Part shown: positions 1 to 12,166 of the stretch, piece after piece
How positions within the stretch are numbered: the stretch's first letter is position 1
Layout of the letters: every line of letters starts with the position of its first letter
From: Warburgia ugandensis
Lineage: Eukaryota; Streptophyta; Magnoliopsida; Canellales; Canellaceae
Direction of reading: 5' to 3'
DNA length: 64,000 nt
Assembly: GCA_035236585.1 (NCBI GenBank)
Contig: CP141137.1
Span: forward strand, 13,842,327-13,906,326
Program-made: the position numbers and the translations under genes
The notes under the pieces: model-generated
What the model was told of the DNA's origin: nothing
The model's input: the letters and a program-made list of their open reading frames with translations, nothing else
Database searches by the model: none

Positions 1-745
1 TATTCTTATAAAATAGTTGATATATCCTCCAAGCACTATGCTCCTCCAAATCATAACTAAAACTCCTAAGAGAATTAAATAGGCATTTATTTATATCTTC
101 TAAATGATGACTAGTATATACTATATGTATTTCTATGTACATAAAGAATCACTCATTTTCATCTCATAGATCAAGTAATTCATCTACAGAAGCATTTAAG
201 TCTTATCATATCAAATTTTCAATAATTTTCACAATAATAGAAATTTTTTCTGTTGAATATATCCACTACATGTACCAACTAAAGCTGTAATTCTCTTAAC
301 TTTCCCAAGTTCTCTTTGAATGTGACTATTTTCTTATCCTTTTTCATTATTATCATACTATTGTTATACAATAGTTGTTATGATTTCCAAAAGTTTAGAC
401 ACAATATGTTAAAACTTGAACTCTTAGAAAGTAGCCCATGTGAATAGATCTTCTATCATATAATAAGATTTTCACTTAAAGATACTAATTTATACTCTTC
501 ATTTTGATTCTTTAATCTAAGAATCATACACTTTCTCATACTCATATAAAAGAGCAAAGTCTCCTCTTTTCTTAAAATTTGCTAGCCTTCATGGGCGACA
601 TCTATTTCACAATCAATAGCATTCCTCATATAAGTTATCTTTGTAACTCACATTCATGTAATCAACTCACCCAATGGATTGTATATGACTTGTGGACTCG
701 TTGAAGTGACTATGATGGAGTAGACCAGGCTCTGATACCAAACTA
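1..745 (-). mobile_element. Ty3/gypsy fossil, leader and internal start
   Basis: Read on the minus strand, this follows directly after a 3.4-kb LTR and its primer-binding site, so it is the first part of a gypsy internal region that continues beyond the left edge of the window. AT-rich and without long open frames. The element is broken and its remainder cannot be seen. Assignment rests on position next to the LTR and PBS rather than on protein similarity. Confidence 0.5.
728..740 (-). other. tRNA-iMet primer-binding site
   Basis: The minus strand reads TGGTATCAGAGCC, the standard complement of the 3' end of plant initiator methionine tRNA. It starts five bases after the LTR terminus (LTR minus-strand end TGTCA). 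This is where minus-strand DNA synthesis is primed in many plant gypsy and copia elements, and it fixes the orientation of the LTR. Confidence 0.8.
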
Positions 746-3700
746 TGACACCCCAAGTTTTACACATACACATAATCACAATTTTCAAAAGTCAAGATCC
801 CTGGTTGAAAGTTTTCATTTTTAAAATAAACTAAAAAAAGACATTTCAAATGAAAAACACTCACTCCAAAAATCCTGGGAGTCATACAACTTAGAAAGCC
901 ATGAATTTAACAGTGAAATGACCTTCCCATTTCTACTAAAAATTCAACGGAGTCTCCTCTATATTTCAAACATCCACATCTAATGCATGCAATGCTATAA
1001 GTACTTAATAGACACAGTAAGCATAAACACATAACTAGGAGACAACCTCCATTACCATTCATCTCTATCATTTAAAATTTCTGACCAAACTATCTACATA
1101 GGTAATGAAAACAAATTGAGAAGACGACATAACCCATGGTCTATCCATCCACGGCCATCACATCCAACAAAAGGATGTTCATACATCCGAGTCATAAAAG
1201 AGTACATCATTATGTATACACAGTTCATTTTAAATATCTAAAAGCAAAGTTCTAACAAACCATACACATCACTTAGGTCTCCTCTATACACTGCTAGAAG
1301 TTGCTTATGTCCTCTTTTACTTTCAGTCTGTATGCTTTTCCTGTTGTCTCTCTCAATATATGAGGCATTACAAAACATCGCAATGCCTTAACAAGCTCTG
1401 CTTGTATAGGTGATAACAACAACAATAACAACAACAATAATAATAATAATAATTCATAAATATTTAACATACAATGAATAGTTTAAGTATCAAGTCTTGG
1501 AGCATGCAATAAACAACTTTCTCACTCTCTAAGATGATCTCAATAATAGGTGTAAATAGTGGTGGAGCAGATTATGAATAGCATGTGAAACCAATCAAAT
1601 ACAATAAACCAAATAATCAAACTCATAAACTACTGAAGATCGAGTAATGTGATTATGTCATATGCTTGTTTCCCAAAGACATGCTAAGTAGACTGAGCTT
1701 CTAAGCTCGAGAAAATGCTAATATCAAATCAATGCAACTCACACTACCTACTTGTCTAAAAAATGTGCCAAGTCAACTGTGCTTCTAAGACTCATATATA
1801 TGCCACAACCACATCAGTGCAGAGCATCCAAAACACAAATAATATCTCAAATGAACATGCATGTCATCAACAAGGATACCCTCACACACATGTCCCACGA
1901 GTGTCTCGCACACTTGAATGTCTAGTAATGAGTACTCAAACCAATCCTCTAGGCATTATCAAGCCATAGTATACATGGATGTGTCCATCTAGGTGCGCTC
2001 ACAGCATGGTATAAAAAATACAAATCAAACCATATGAACTACTATATTGCAATGATAACCACTTTCAGGTCTATCGACTACCACTCCCCGTCGACACCAA
2101 AACAAGAGATTAAATTTTTGTCGTACATGGAAGTGGATCATACTCATAGTGTGGACTATCCATGATACCACTCCCTACGAAGATTGCTTCTCAATGGAGC
2201 AAGTGTTTATCATCTCTCAAAGTCAAAGGGCAGGTGGCCAACCCTAAAATCCCTCATAGCATAGTGTCTACTAAGTAGAAACACCCATCAAAACATCAAT
2301 AGAATCATAAAAATCAATCAAAATCTCAAATTTAAAAAAATGAACATAAAATCTTTTATCGTACAATGAAACTCAAGAGCACTTATGACTCACCATCCTA
2401 GGGCATTGCCCCTCTCATAGGGTTAGCCTCTCTAGACTAGCCACCAAGTCTCTTCAACAAGTCCATGGAGAAGCATAAGCAATAGAAACGAATATCCATG
2501 TGTCTCAACATGCAACAACAATATCTTCATAAATAAATGACTTCTACAAGTCATAAAATAATATTCAAAATCATATACTTTCACCATTGCTCATGAAATG
2601 TAATTACTTTACATGGAAAAACATGCATTCCATGAAAATATGGAAATCAATGCAAATAAGCACATGTGTGTTGCACACAGGCTAGATAGGCATTTCAATA
2701 GAGTTACAAAGCAGTAATGCATACATAGTACTCATACATAAGCACAAAACTAGTGCAATGAAAACATGTAATTTTAGCAAAACTATGCTAATATTAATTG
2801 TTGTCACCTACCTCAGATGAAGGATCACTCTTTTGTATCTCCTAGGTCACTAGTTAGGGTCAACTCTAGAATCAATCCATCTAAGTTTCACTGCCTGAAT
2901 ACACATCATATCAAGTCTAATTTAGAATCCAAGCTATTCCTCCAAGTTGAATTCTTGGTTATAGGGCAAAGATTATATTTTTAGTTCTTAATTTACTATG
3001 TTTCAACACGATCCAATGGTTCATAGTCGTGGGATCTCAAGATGGGGCCCTGCAAGTTGGCTGATAGTCCAGATCATGCCAAACTGAACCCACTAATAAC
3101 TATCAAATTCAATTCTTACTCATATAATAATGTATTCCAAAAAATCACTATGCTCATATTAGGTTAATTTTAGGTAATTCATCATTTAATCGACTAATCA
3201 AACATATTTATATGCATATCATACTCAATTCTATCTAATCATAGCCAAATCAATAAAATTAAAGGATTAGGATGGTAATCCTCTATCTTATAGGTCAATC
3301 TAAATGATATTTGGCTGTCTATGTTGTCGAATTGTCAATTGATAGTCGCAAAGGTGCCTGATCTAGACTATCCATAGTGATCCAGTCATAATTCACCAAC
3401 TAATCATCTCAAATCAAGTAATTTGTTAGTAAATCTCATTAAAGAATCTTAATGAATTAGGTGGATGGTGTGGATCATAAAATTAGATCGAATTTCATAC
3501 CTATATCCTCAGTTAATCTCAGTTGATCAAGATCAATTAGATAGCCATAACAATTCTATATCAAAGGTCAGATCTGGTCTTCTAACCTTCGTTTATAATG
3601 GATTTGAGTGATGGGGATGATAGATCATCACAGATCATTGTGATTAGCTTCAATCATGGTTGTGCGTCATTGTCCTCCTTTGATCTTTGTCAGATCTTCT

Positions 3701-4170
3701 CAGACTAGTGAATCACTTGTTGGGTTTCATTTGCAACATTGAGGCAGACATGAGAATGGTTTAGATCATTAAGTATGCCCCTATGTACAAAAGTAGAGTA
3801 GTCATAATTTGAAGGTCCATTTTATTCTCAATAGAAAAGGAGTTTTGTGAATTATCTCTGAAGCTCCCAGCAAAGTCACCTATGTGCGTTACTTTCTCTC
3901 TTCAATTTCTTTAGTGAGATAATGTTGGATTGAGGAGGGAGCTTGGGGATTTTGTTCCCCTCAACTTATTAAAGAAGATGATTGGCTCAGATCATTGATT
4001 TGAGTCTCGATGTGTATAATCCAAATTTGGTAGTTTCTAGTTTAAATTTTGAGTTTTCAAAGGCTCACTTCCACAAAATTCAATTTTGACAGAATTTAAT
4101 TCTTAATTCCATTCCAATTAAAATGTAATAAAAATGTATGAAAAGGAACTCAAAATTGAGGTTTGTTACA
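746..4170 (-). mobile_element. Ty3/gypsy long LTR (3.4 kb)
   Basis: On the minus strand the block starts TGTAACAAACC and ends GGGTGTCA, giving the canonical TG...CA ends. It is bounded by a polypurine tract on one side (4171-4186) and the tRNA-iMet primer site on the other (728-740). The length of about 3.4 kb and the iMet primer site resemble chromoviruses of the Tekay/Del type, which is inference. It contains an AAC/AAT-rich low-complexity tract near 1413-1453. A second copy of one LTR terminus lies at 7529-7675, differing by roughly 8-9% by eye, so the element is old. Confidence 0.72.
1413..1453. repeat. AAC/AAT low-complexity tract
   Basis: An imperfect trinucleotide run of AAC and AAT inside the long gypsy LTR. 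No function is suggested. Confidence 0.85.
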
Positions 4171-7100
4171 TTCTTCCCCCCTTATAGGAATTTCATCCTT
4201 GAAATTCTTTTCATGTTATCCTTTAGTCAATGCTAAAAACATCTTTCATCTCTTAAGGTATGCTAATCATGTTAATCATCCTAAAGCAATTTAGTTCATG
4301 AGGTAAGCAAATTCATGCCAAATCAAATTAGAGCATATCATGTGTGACACAAGTAGTACATTAGAACCACTTCAAGGATTAAATCTATCCATGTACAACA
4401 TCACCATATATACATGTAAAGGAATGACTATACATTAGTATGCATGAATCAACAATAAAGTGATTGAATATTAAAATCACTTCTCATAATAAGCACTTGA
4501 CCAAACAAAATCAGAGCATTGTAGCTCATTAGTAGGCAAATCTATACCAAATCAATATCAAAGCATATCAACCCATAAAGTATGCAAACTCATTCCAATG
4601 ATCTCATCCTAAATCATGAGCATACCGTGAGTACTTAGAAGCATGCCAATGCCTCTTACTCTCAACTTCATCGGTCGCCTTCTTAGGCTACCTTCATTGA
4701 CTACCCATAAGTAGAAATAGTGAATCAAATTTCCAATAAATTGTAAGGAGATAATCTCGCATTAAAATACAAATTATCATCATGCCTCAAATCTAATGAG
4801 AAATCAAGTCCAAGTATTGTATATGTATAGTAAAGTTAAGGGTAATTACAACAAATCCATACCAATGCTATCCATGCTACATTGGCAACCCTCCAAGCCC
4901 CTTGTCAAAACCATCACAATAACCCACAAAACCATCGCTTCTAGCTGGTAAAGTCAACATTGGTGTGGATGCAATTTCCTATTGAGCTATTGAAAGCATA
5001 TCTCACATGCATCAAGCCACACGACTTCATGTTTTTCTTGGTTTGTGCAATCAGAGGTAACGCAATCCCAAAAAACCTCTCAATAAACTATGATAATAGC
5101 TAGCAAGACCAAGGAAAATATGAACCTAAGTCATTATTTGGGCTGATATCAACCCATCACTATCTCAATCTTTGCTGGGTCTAGTACCACTCCATCCCTC
5201 GATATAACATGGCTAAGGAAATGCACTTGCTCCAACCAAAAGTCATGCTTACTAAAATTTGCAAATAAGCAATGTCAATGCTAGGTATCTAACATAATAA
5301 CCAGATGCTCCCTATGCTCCTCCCTATTGGCCGAGTAGACTAATATATCATCTACAAACATGATAATGAATTTATCCAAGTTAGCTCGAAAAATCTTGGT
5401 GCATTAGATCTATAAATATTGGCAGGCATTGATCAAACCAAATGGAATCACTAATAACTCACACCATAATGAGTCCTGCAAGCCATCTTAGAGATGTTTT
5501 CCTTCTCTAATCCACATATGGTGATAACCTAACCTTGGATCAATCTTCAAAAACACCGATGTTGTTTGGAGCCAATCAATTCGATCATCAGTATGGGGTA
5601 GGAGTATTGTTTCTTCATCATGACACTATCCAACAAGCGATAATCTATGCACAATCATAAAGATCCATCCTTCTTCTTCACAAAACGGACTTGTGCTCCC
5701 CATGAAAACTTACTAGGTCTGACAAAACCCCTGTCAAGAGCTCCTATAGCTGGCTTTTGAGCTCTCTTAACTAAACGGAGGGCATCCTGTATGGTGCCCT
5801 AGGAATTGGGCATTGAACCTACTATCAGGTCGATAGTAAAGTCAATCTCCCTCTATGGCAGTAATCCTAGAAGCTTCTTAGAAAATACATCTGCAGACTC
5901 TTGTACAACATCTATGTTGTAAATCTATGCTGATCATTATCCTCCACTGTCACACAAGCAAGGAAGACTCCACACCATCTAGAAAAGTGGCATGTTGCCT
6001 TCATGGCAGAGATAATGCAAGCCTCAATGATGCTCTTCCTATACTAGAATGAATTCACTAGTTGTCTAAGTATGCTAAAAGTAATCTTCTTCTTACAAAA
6101 ATCACAGTAACCTAGTAAGCAGTTAGCCAATCCATCCCTAGAATGACATCAAAATCAACCATATTAAGTAAAATGATATCGGTGCCCATCCCTTCATTCA
6201 CTATCTCTGAAGGTACTCCCTGAAGCTACTCATTAGCCCTGAATAACTCAACCATTAGCCTCATAACATCCAACCCAAGGATAGTATATATACTGCCATG
6301 TCCCAAGAAGATGCAAAAACACATGAAATGAAAGAATGATTAGATCATGGATTAAAGAGGATCCTAGCATACATATCGGCAATTAGAAAAGTACATTCCA
6401 CAACCTGATTCGAGGTCTGTACATGCCTCAAAGTAATGGCAATAGCTCACCCCTGGCTACATGAGGCCATCTCTATCTTACTTCAAAATTTGTCTGCCTG
6501 TCACTCTGCCTGGTAGAAAATCTCTAAGGAAGTGCCCTCAATCTTCATAGCTAAAGTATCTAAAGGGCTGGCTTTGTGATGGCAACTATTGCTGCTTTTG
6601 TTTGCTAGCTTTATGTCATGGCTATCCAAGGTGTCTATTCCTATATCTAGTGCACCTTTTCTTATTCGCATCCCAACACTACTTGCTCGAATGCTACTAG
6701 CTCAGTGGCCTTTGTGACTATTTTGATGAAAAGAGCCTCTTGCCCTTAATGGGCTAACTTAAACTAACCTTGTCTGAGTCCCTATGGTCTACCCTGGTCC
6801 TAAGGAAATCCTTCTCTAACATAGATGCCATATTTGCTGCCTCTACCATTGACACAAGATGCGCTACCATGACCTAGTTTCTCAATCCTTGTGTCAACCC
6901 ATCAACAAATTTGTCTACCATCTCCTTAGCTATGGTGAAGGAGTTATGAGAAAATCTCCTTAGCTGTGTAAACTGGTTCAAATACTGTTGAACTATCTAA
7001 TACCTTTGCTATAGGGTTGCAAACACTCTGCATCGCTTGTCATGCATGAGGCAAAAAATGTTGGTCATCATAGACCATCCTAAAGGCCTCCTAGTTAAAA

Positions 7101-7528
7101 GTCTCATTAGGGTAGGAACGAGTCCTCTCAAGAGGCTACTACCAAAATCCTGCCTCACCCTTTAACAAATAAGTAGTTATCCTTACTCTCCTTTCAATCC
7201 ACTGGACTCATGAGAAGGTTTTACTCCAAAATAGATGTTATCTTTAACTTCATAAGAATATCTGATACATTTATAATTGGACCCTTATAATTGCATTTGA
7301 TATCCTCCTCATTAAGTTTTACTTAACTAATGATTTATTTCATGGTCACATTTACCAAAAGTTATTTCTATATTAGCAGTATATATTTATAACTCTATGC
7401 TAACTCACTCCAATAAAATTAATCTTTAAGAATTAATCTCTTCTTAGTCACTGAAGATCACATTATTTGTTCACTATTCAATATTAGTGTTCTTTGTGTC
7501 GTTGGAATCGTCTTGACAAGTACACTAA
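4171..7528 (-). mobile_element. Ty3/gypsy fossil, gag-pol remains
   Basis: Minus-strand translation shows recognisable pol pieces. They are a protease-like stretch around 6290-6400 (an Asp-Pro-Gly-Ser-Thr-His-Ser-like pattern), the conserved VDFDVILGMDWL stretch at about 6121-6160, and a reverse transcriptase active-site stretch MFVDDILV at about 5330-5370. Gag-like sequence lies around 6.6-7.3 kb. A polypurine tract (AAGGGGGGAAGAA on the minus strand) ends the unit next to the LTR. The space left for RNase H and integrase is too short, so a large part has been lost. The element is broken throughout (tens of breaks) and cannot be functional. Confidence 0.75.
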
Positions 7529-7675
7529 AAATTTGATAGTTTCAAGTTCAAATTTTGAGTTTTCAAAGGAACACTTCCATGGAATTCAATTTTGATACAA
7601 TTTAATTATTGATTCCATTCCAATTAAAATGTAATAAAAATATACAAAAGAAACTCAAAATTGAGAGTTGTTACA
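7529..7675 (-). mobile_element. Ty3/gypsy LTR terminal fragment
   Basis: About 147 bp that repeats the outer end of the 3.4-kb LTR (compare about 4022-4170), ending in the same GTTGTTACA terminus. It marks the right-hand boundary of the gypsy complex. Copia sequence starts immediately after it, which suggests the gypsy element landed in the copia element; the matching left flank lies outside the window. Confidence 0.7.
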
Positions 7676-8897
7676 GAAATGTTGTATTATTAGAAGATCA
7701 TTACATCTTTAATATTGGTATTAGAGATAAGATTGACATAAAAGAGAAATCTAATAAGACAATCAACTTTCTACTCATGAATAGTGGGACTCACGAGAAT
7801 GAACCCAATAATACTATCAAGACATGAAGATGGGTTTACACTCACAATGTGATAAAAGAGTCTAATAATGATCCTACTACTTTTGAAGAAACAATATCTG
7901 ACAATGATTCTCAAAAGTTGCTAATGCCTATAGAAGCAAACCAAGTATGGGTTCTAGTAAGACCTACTAGAAGACATTGAGTCGATTGATAGTAAATTAG
8001 ATCTACAAAGAGGAAAATGACTTGCAAGGGAAAGTGGAGACTTTTAATGTGAGATTAGTGAGAAAGGGCTATAACCAAAAGGAATTAATTGTGAGAAATC
8101 CTTCATGTGGCAAATGGATTTGAAAGCAACCTTCTTGAATGAGCATATAGAGAGGACATTTACAGGACCCAACCTTGAGGCATTTAATCTAGAGGAGATT
8201 CTCATAAAAATTGCCAAATGTAAATTGAAACAAATAACAAGAATTTGGAATATTTAGTTTGATCAATCATCAAGGCATGTGTCTATAAGTAAAGTAGTGG
8301 GACTATAGTAGTTTTCCTAGTCTTATATATGGATAATATTGTGCTCATTGGGAATGATGTAAGAATACTATCATCAACTAAGACATGACTTTCGAGTCAA
8401 TTTGCCATGAAAGTCTTGGAAAAGGCTTCCTATATTTTAGGTATTATATTTTTTTAGAGGTCATAATGATAGAAAGCTAGGTTTATGTTAGTCTACTTAC
8501 TTGGATAAGATACTTACCAAGCATCATATGGATACCTCTAAGAAGGGGATCATCCCTTTTAGACAGGGGTGAATCTATCATAGTTGTTATCTCCTAAACA
8601 TAAAAAGAGATAAGTACAATGAGGAACACACCATATGCATCAAGAGTGAGAATCCTCATGTATTGGGAGGAACACATGACCTAATATTTGTTAGGTAGTT
8701 GGCGAGATTAGCAAATTTTGAGGCTAATCCATGACTTAGACATTGGACAACAATTAAGGATATTATCAAGTATCTTAGGAGAAGAAAACACTACTATTTA
8801 GTATAAGGAGGTAATCAGATTACCATTATAAGATATAGATATTCTAATTTTCAATCGATATGGATGATAGTAAATAATTAGTTAGTATGTCTCCACC
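7676..8897 (+). mobile_element. Ty1/copia fossil, part 1 (pol)
   Basis: Plus-strand translation shows decayed copia pol. There is an IYKEENDLQGKVETFNVRLV-like stretch near 8000-8060, MDLKATFLNEHIE near 8110-8160, a YLDKILTKHHMDTSKKG-like stretch near 8500-8560, and the start of the RNase H region near 8760-8880. The unit is interrupted at 8897 by a LINE and resumes at 9762. Its 5' part is cut off by the gypsy complex. Broken many times; old. The last 11 bases (8887-8897) are the left target duplication of the LINE. Confidence 0.72.
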
Positions 8898-9761
8898 ATG
8901 GTGCATGCTATTTGGAGATAATATAGTCTTACTTGATCAGACAAGGGATGGCGTAAATACAAATCTAGAGTAATGGAGAGAAGCATTAGAATCTAAAGAA
9001 TTTAGAATCAGTCTAACTAAGACAGAATATATAGAATGCAATTTTAGCAAGGAGAGATGTAGGAGTGGAATACCAATTAAGATTTGATAACCAAGAAATC
9101 CCTGTAAAAAACCATTTTCAATACTTAGGATCAATGATTCATGAGAGTGGAGGGATTGAGAGGGAGGTTACGCAAAGAATCCGAGTGGGTTGGAATAAAT
9201 GAAGATGTGCATTTGGAGTTTTGTGTGATCAGCAAGTGCCATTCAAACTAAAAGGAAAATTCCATAAGATGGCCATAAGGCAGGCCATGCTCTATAGATC
9301 AGAGTGTTGGGCATTTAAGGAACATCATGTTCATAAGATGAGTGTCATGGAAATGAGGATGTTGAGATGGCAAGACAAGAAAGGATATAATTAGGAATGA
9401 AGACATTAGAGGAAACTTAAGGGTAGAACCAATAAGTAATAAGATAAGGGAGATTAGACTTAGATGGTTTGGACATGTCCAAAGGAGACACCAATAGGAA
9501 ATAAGATGAGGGAGATTAGATTTAGATGGCTTGGACATGTCCAAATGAAACCAAAAATGACACCAATTAGGAGTGAGGCAATGTAAGTAGAAGGTTTTAA
9601 AAGGGCAGGGGGGAGGCCCAAAATAACATGGATAAAAGTGGTGAAAAAAGATTTAAAAACTTTGGGACTAAATGAAGCCATGATACTTAATACAGAGGAA
9701 TGGAGGAATAAGAATCATGTGGCCAACCCTTAATTGGGATAAGGTCTTGATGATGATGAGA
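8898..9761 (+). mobile_element. L1-type LINE, 5'-truncated ORF2 3' end
   Basis: Translation begins in the reverse transcriptase active-site region (PWCMLFGDNIVLLDQTR, the family's FADD box being FGDN here). It continues through the YLGSMIHESGGIE and GWNKW-like region into the conserved C-terminal tail (SECWAFKEHH, MRMLRW, IREIRLRWFGHVQ, KAGGRPKITW). It ends in a GATGATGATGAG tail typical of this plant LINE group. Flanking copies of an 11-bp target duplication (8887-8897 and 9762-9772, ATGTCTCCACC versus ATGTCACCACC) define the insertion. Only about the last 0.86 kb was copied. The frame is disrupted several times, and a 62-bp internal duplication lies at 9428-9551. Confidence 0.85.
9428..9551 (+). 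repeat. 62-bp tandem duplication inside LINE
   Basis: Two adjacent copies, each beginning ACCAATA and containing the segment that encodes RLRWFGHVQ, with an offset of 62 bp. The second LINE fragment at 31157-31585 carries this segment only once, so the duplication arose in this copy or its recent ancestor. Confidence 0.85.
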
Positions 9762-9847
9762 ATGTCACCACCGTGAATGGAAGAGGGATATGTTGAAGGA
9801 GTAGCAAATAGGATACAAATGAGGATTCAACTATTGAAGTGAAGTAC
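9762..9847 (+). mobile_element. Ty1/copia fossil, part 2 (RNase H)
   Basis: Short continuation of the copia RNase H domain. The reading VNGRGIC then RSSK then DSTIEVKY corresponds to the usual copia pattern of LNGGAISWKSSKQ followed by DSTTEAEY. It lies between the LINE target duplication and the gag-only LTR element. Bases 9843-9847 (AGTAC) are the left target duplication of that element. The codon series resumes at 17046. Confidence 0.8.
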
Positions 9848-10104
9848 TGTTAAGTGTTCAATTTTAGTCAAAATACCCCTAATTTAGTGTTCAATTAGAG
9901 CATCTAGACCATTAATTTTAAGATTTTACATCAAATATTTTATTTTAGCTTTAATTGGCCATCCAATTGTTGAATTGTAAAAGTTAGTGGTTAGATGATT
10001 ATTAAAGCTAATGAACGATTTAGATTGCGCTAATTGGGTCCTGTGCATTGCAGATCAGTCAACTCAGGCGTGGACACTCCAGATCGAATCAACTCTTTCC
10101 CTAT

Positions 10105-10152
<48 letters not shown>

Positions 10153-11032
10153 CCAGCACCGCCTAGACCAAACTGGACGGTCCGAGGAAGGAAACCCAAC
10201 CTTAGGTTTCCTCCCGCGTTTCCATTCCCGGGGTTTTCCCTCTTTTCTCCTCCCCATCTCCGGCGTCATCTCGAGCTCAGGAGTTCATTCTGGCCAGCCA
10301 AGGAAAGGAAACCCGAACTGGGTCTCCATTCCCGCGCCCCTCTCTTCTTCTTCTTCTTCTTCCATTTTCCTCTTCTCTCTCGTTCGTCTTCCCTGGCTTC
10401 GTCGGGTTCTAGTTCAGACGCCGGAAAATGGTGTTTCCCCGTCGCTAGTCGAATCCAGGGTCGGGCTTCTTTCCTCTCGTGTTCCCTTTTCTCTCCCTCC
10501 TTCTTCTCCCTCCTCCCTCCTTTCTTCCTTCTTCTCCTCCTTCTACCCCCTCCTATGGTTTTCCCTCAACATGATTTCCTGGTTTTCGTTTAAAACTAGA
10601 ACCCTGGAAAAATCTAAGTTTGCCCTGTAGATCTCAAGAATACCATTTATGTCCCCAGAAGATTTACATCCATGTCACCAATTTAATTCCAATTGAGTCC
10701 CCAGTTTAATTACATCTATGTCCCAGTTTTGTTTTATTCACATTTTGACTATCCAAGGACGGTGCAATCCAAGGACAAGCTTATCCAGGACGCCTTTTAG
10801 TTTTATTTTCTATTTTCCTTAGAATAAATAATTGTGCAAACTACAGAAATTGAATAAATTTGGATTTTAGTTTATTCTTAGTTTATTTTTAGTATACTCT
10901 TTGTTTTTATTCTTTTATTAATTGAATTTTATTGAAAACTCCATCATTTTAAATCAAGTCCTCGTGGGATCGACCTGTACTTGCATAAGCTACGCTACAA
11001 TAGCCCGTGCATTTACAATTAAACAATCAATA
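9848..11032 (+). repeat. 5' LTR of gag-only element
   Basis: Starts TGTTAAGTG and ends next to the primer-binding site. Contains a (TC)n tract and CT-rich stretches that create long but meaningless open frames on both strands. It is shorter than the 3' LTR largely because its CT tract is shorter. Confidence 0.88.
10107..10145. repeat. (TC)n microsatellite
   Basis: About 39 bp of pure TC dinucleotide in the 5' LTR; the homologous tract in the 3' LTR (16063-16135) is about twice as long. Confidence 0.95.
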
Positions 11033-11038
11033 AGTTTT

Positions 11039-11056
11039 TGGCGCCGTTGCCGAGGA
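11039..11056 (+). other. primer-binding site of gag-only element
   Basis: TGGCGCCGTTGCCGAGGA, a sequence regularly found after the 5' LTR of Athila/Tat-type gypsy elements and of non-autonomous relatives. It starts six bases after the LTR end. Confidence 0.8.
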
Positions 11057-12166
11057 CTTGCAATGGAGTTTTTATAAAATTTAATTAAAAATACAAAGAA
11101 ATACAAAAAATTAGGAATTGCATTTTAAGCATTCTTAGGTGCATCTTTAGGCATTTTTAGTTGCATAACTACTTTATTTTCTGAATTTGGTACTAATCAT
11201 TAGTTTTCTTTTTCAGGAAATTGGAGTGGAGCATCATCACTTAGATAGATTTTCCTTGCTTTCATAGATTAGGAGTTTTTATTTTTGAGTGAATCTTGTA
11301 GTGAGGCCCCTTTGTAATTTGCAATTTTCAATTTCAATTTTAAAGGGTTGTAATAATACAGGCAAGTGTGGGATAAGGTGACCCACACTTGATCTTCATC
11401 AGAAACCTCACTGTAAGTCTTCTCACTCATTTATTTTCTAGATTAGGGTTTGCATTTAGAATAATTTGAATTGTTTGGTAGTTAAATTGCATATAGAAAG
11501 CATCTGTTATAATTGTTGCATTTTAAGATTTTGCACTAGTTTATTATTTTCAATTGCATTTTAGGACACGTCTAACGCTTTAAGGTGGATTATATGTTGA
11601 TCGAATTGCCATGGTGTGTGAAAATTAATTAGTAAGGGCACCCGACCCCACAAGATCAAGGGTGGATTTCATCACCACTCCTTGGTCCACCTAGGATAAT
11701 CACCTCAAGCATGCAACCCCACCATTCACATTAAATTAAAATCAATTAAATGAGACCTATAGGGTCAGCACATGCTCGTAGGATCCTCTTAATAGGACAT
11801 GATTTACTGTCACTCTAGTGGCTTTTGATCACTGTGGTTATTGAGGGTTGTCTAATAGAGCCTCGCTCTTCCCCCACCTCCTGTCAACGTTTGTTGAGGT
11901 CTAAACACCTCCTTACACGAGGGTTGTATTAACTGCCTTAGTTAGAACCTAACTTATGAGCAGTAGTCAACTCCTAAAGAGAGTAGGAGCGTTAGATCAG
12001 GCTAATTAAAAGCATTGACCCCACAGAAAATCAAGAAAATCAAAATATCTATGCTTGCTAGCCTTAGGGGATTGCTTGATTATGTCCTGTTTTGTGCATC
12101 ATTTAGGCATTTAGGTTGCATCATTTAGGATAGTCTTTTAGAGAGAGAGAGAGAAGACATGATCAG

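Noticed and set aside
10034-10630. 198-codon open frame
   Set aside because: It lies wholly in the 5' LTR, runs through a CT microsatellite and has a low-complexity Ser/Leu/Pro composition; the matching frame in the 3' LTR (16217-16696) is different in length. No gene.
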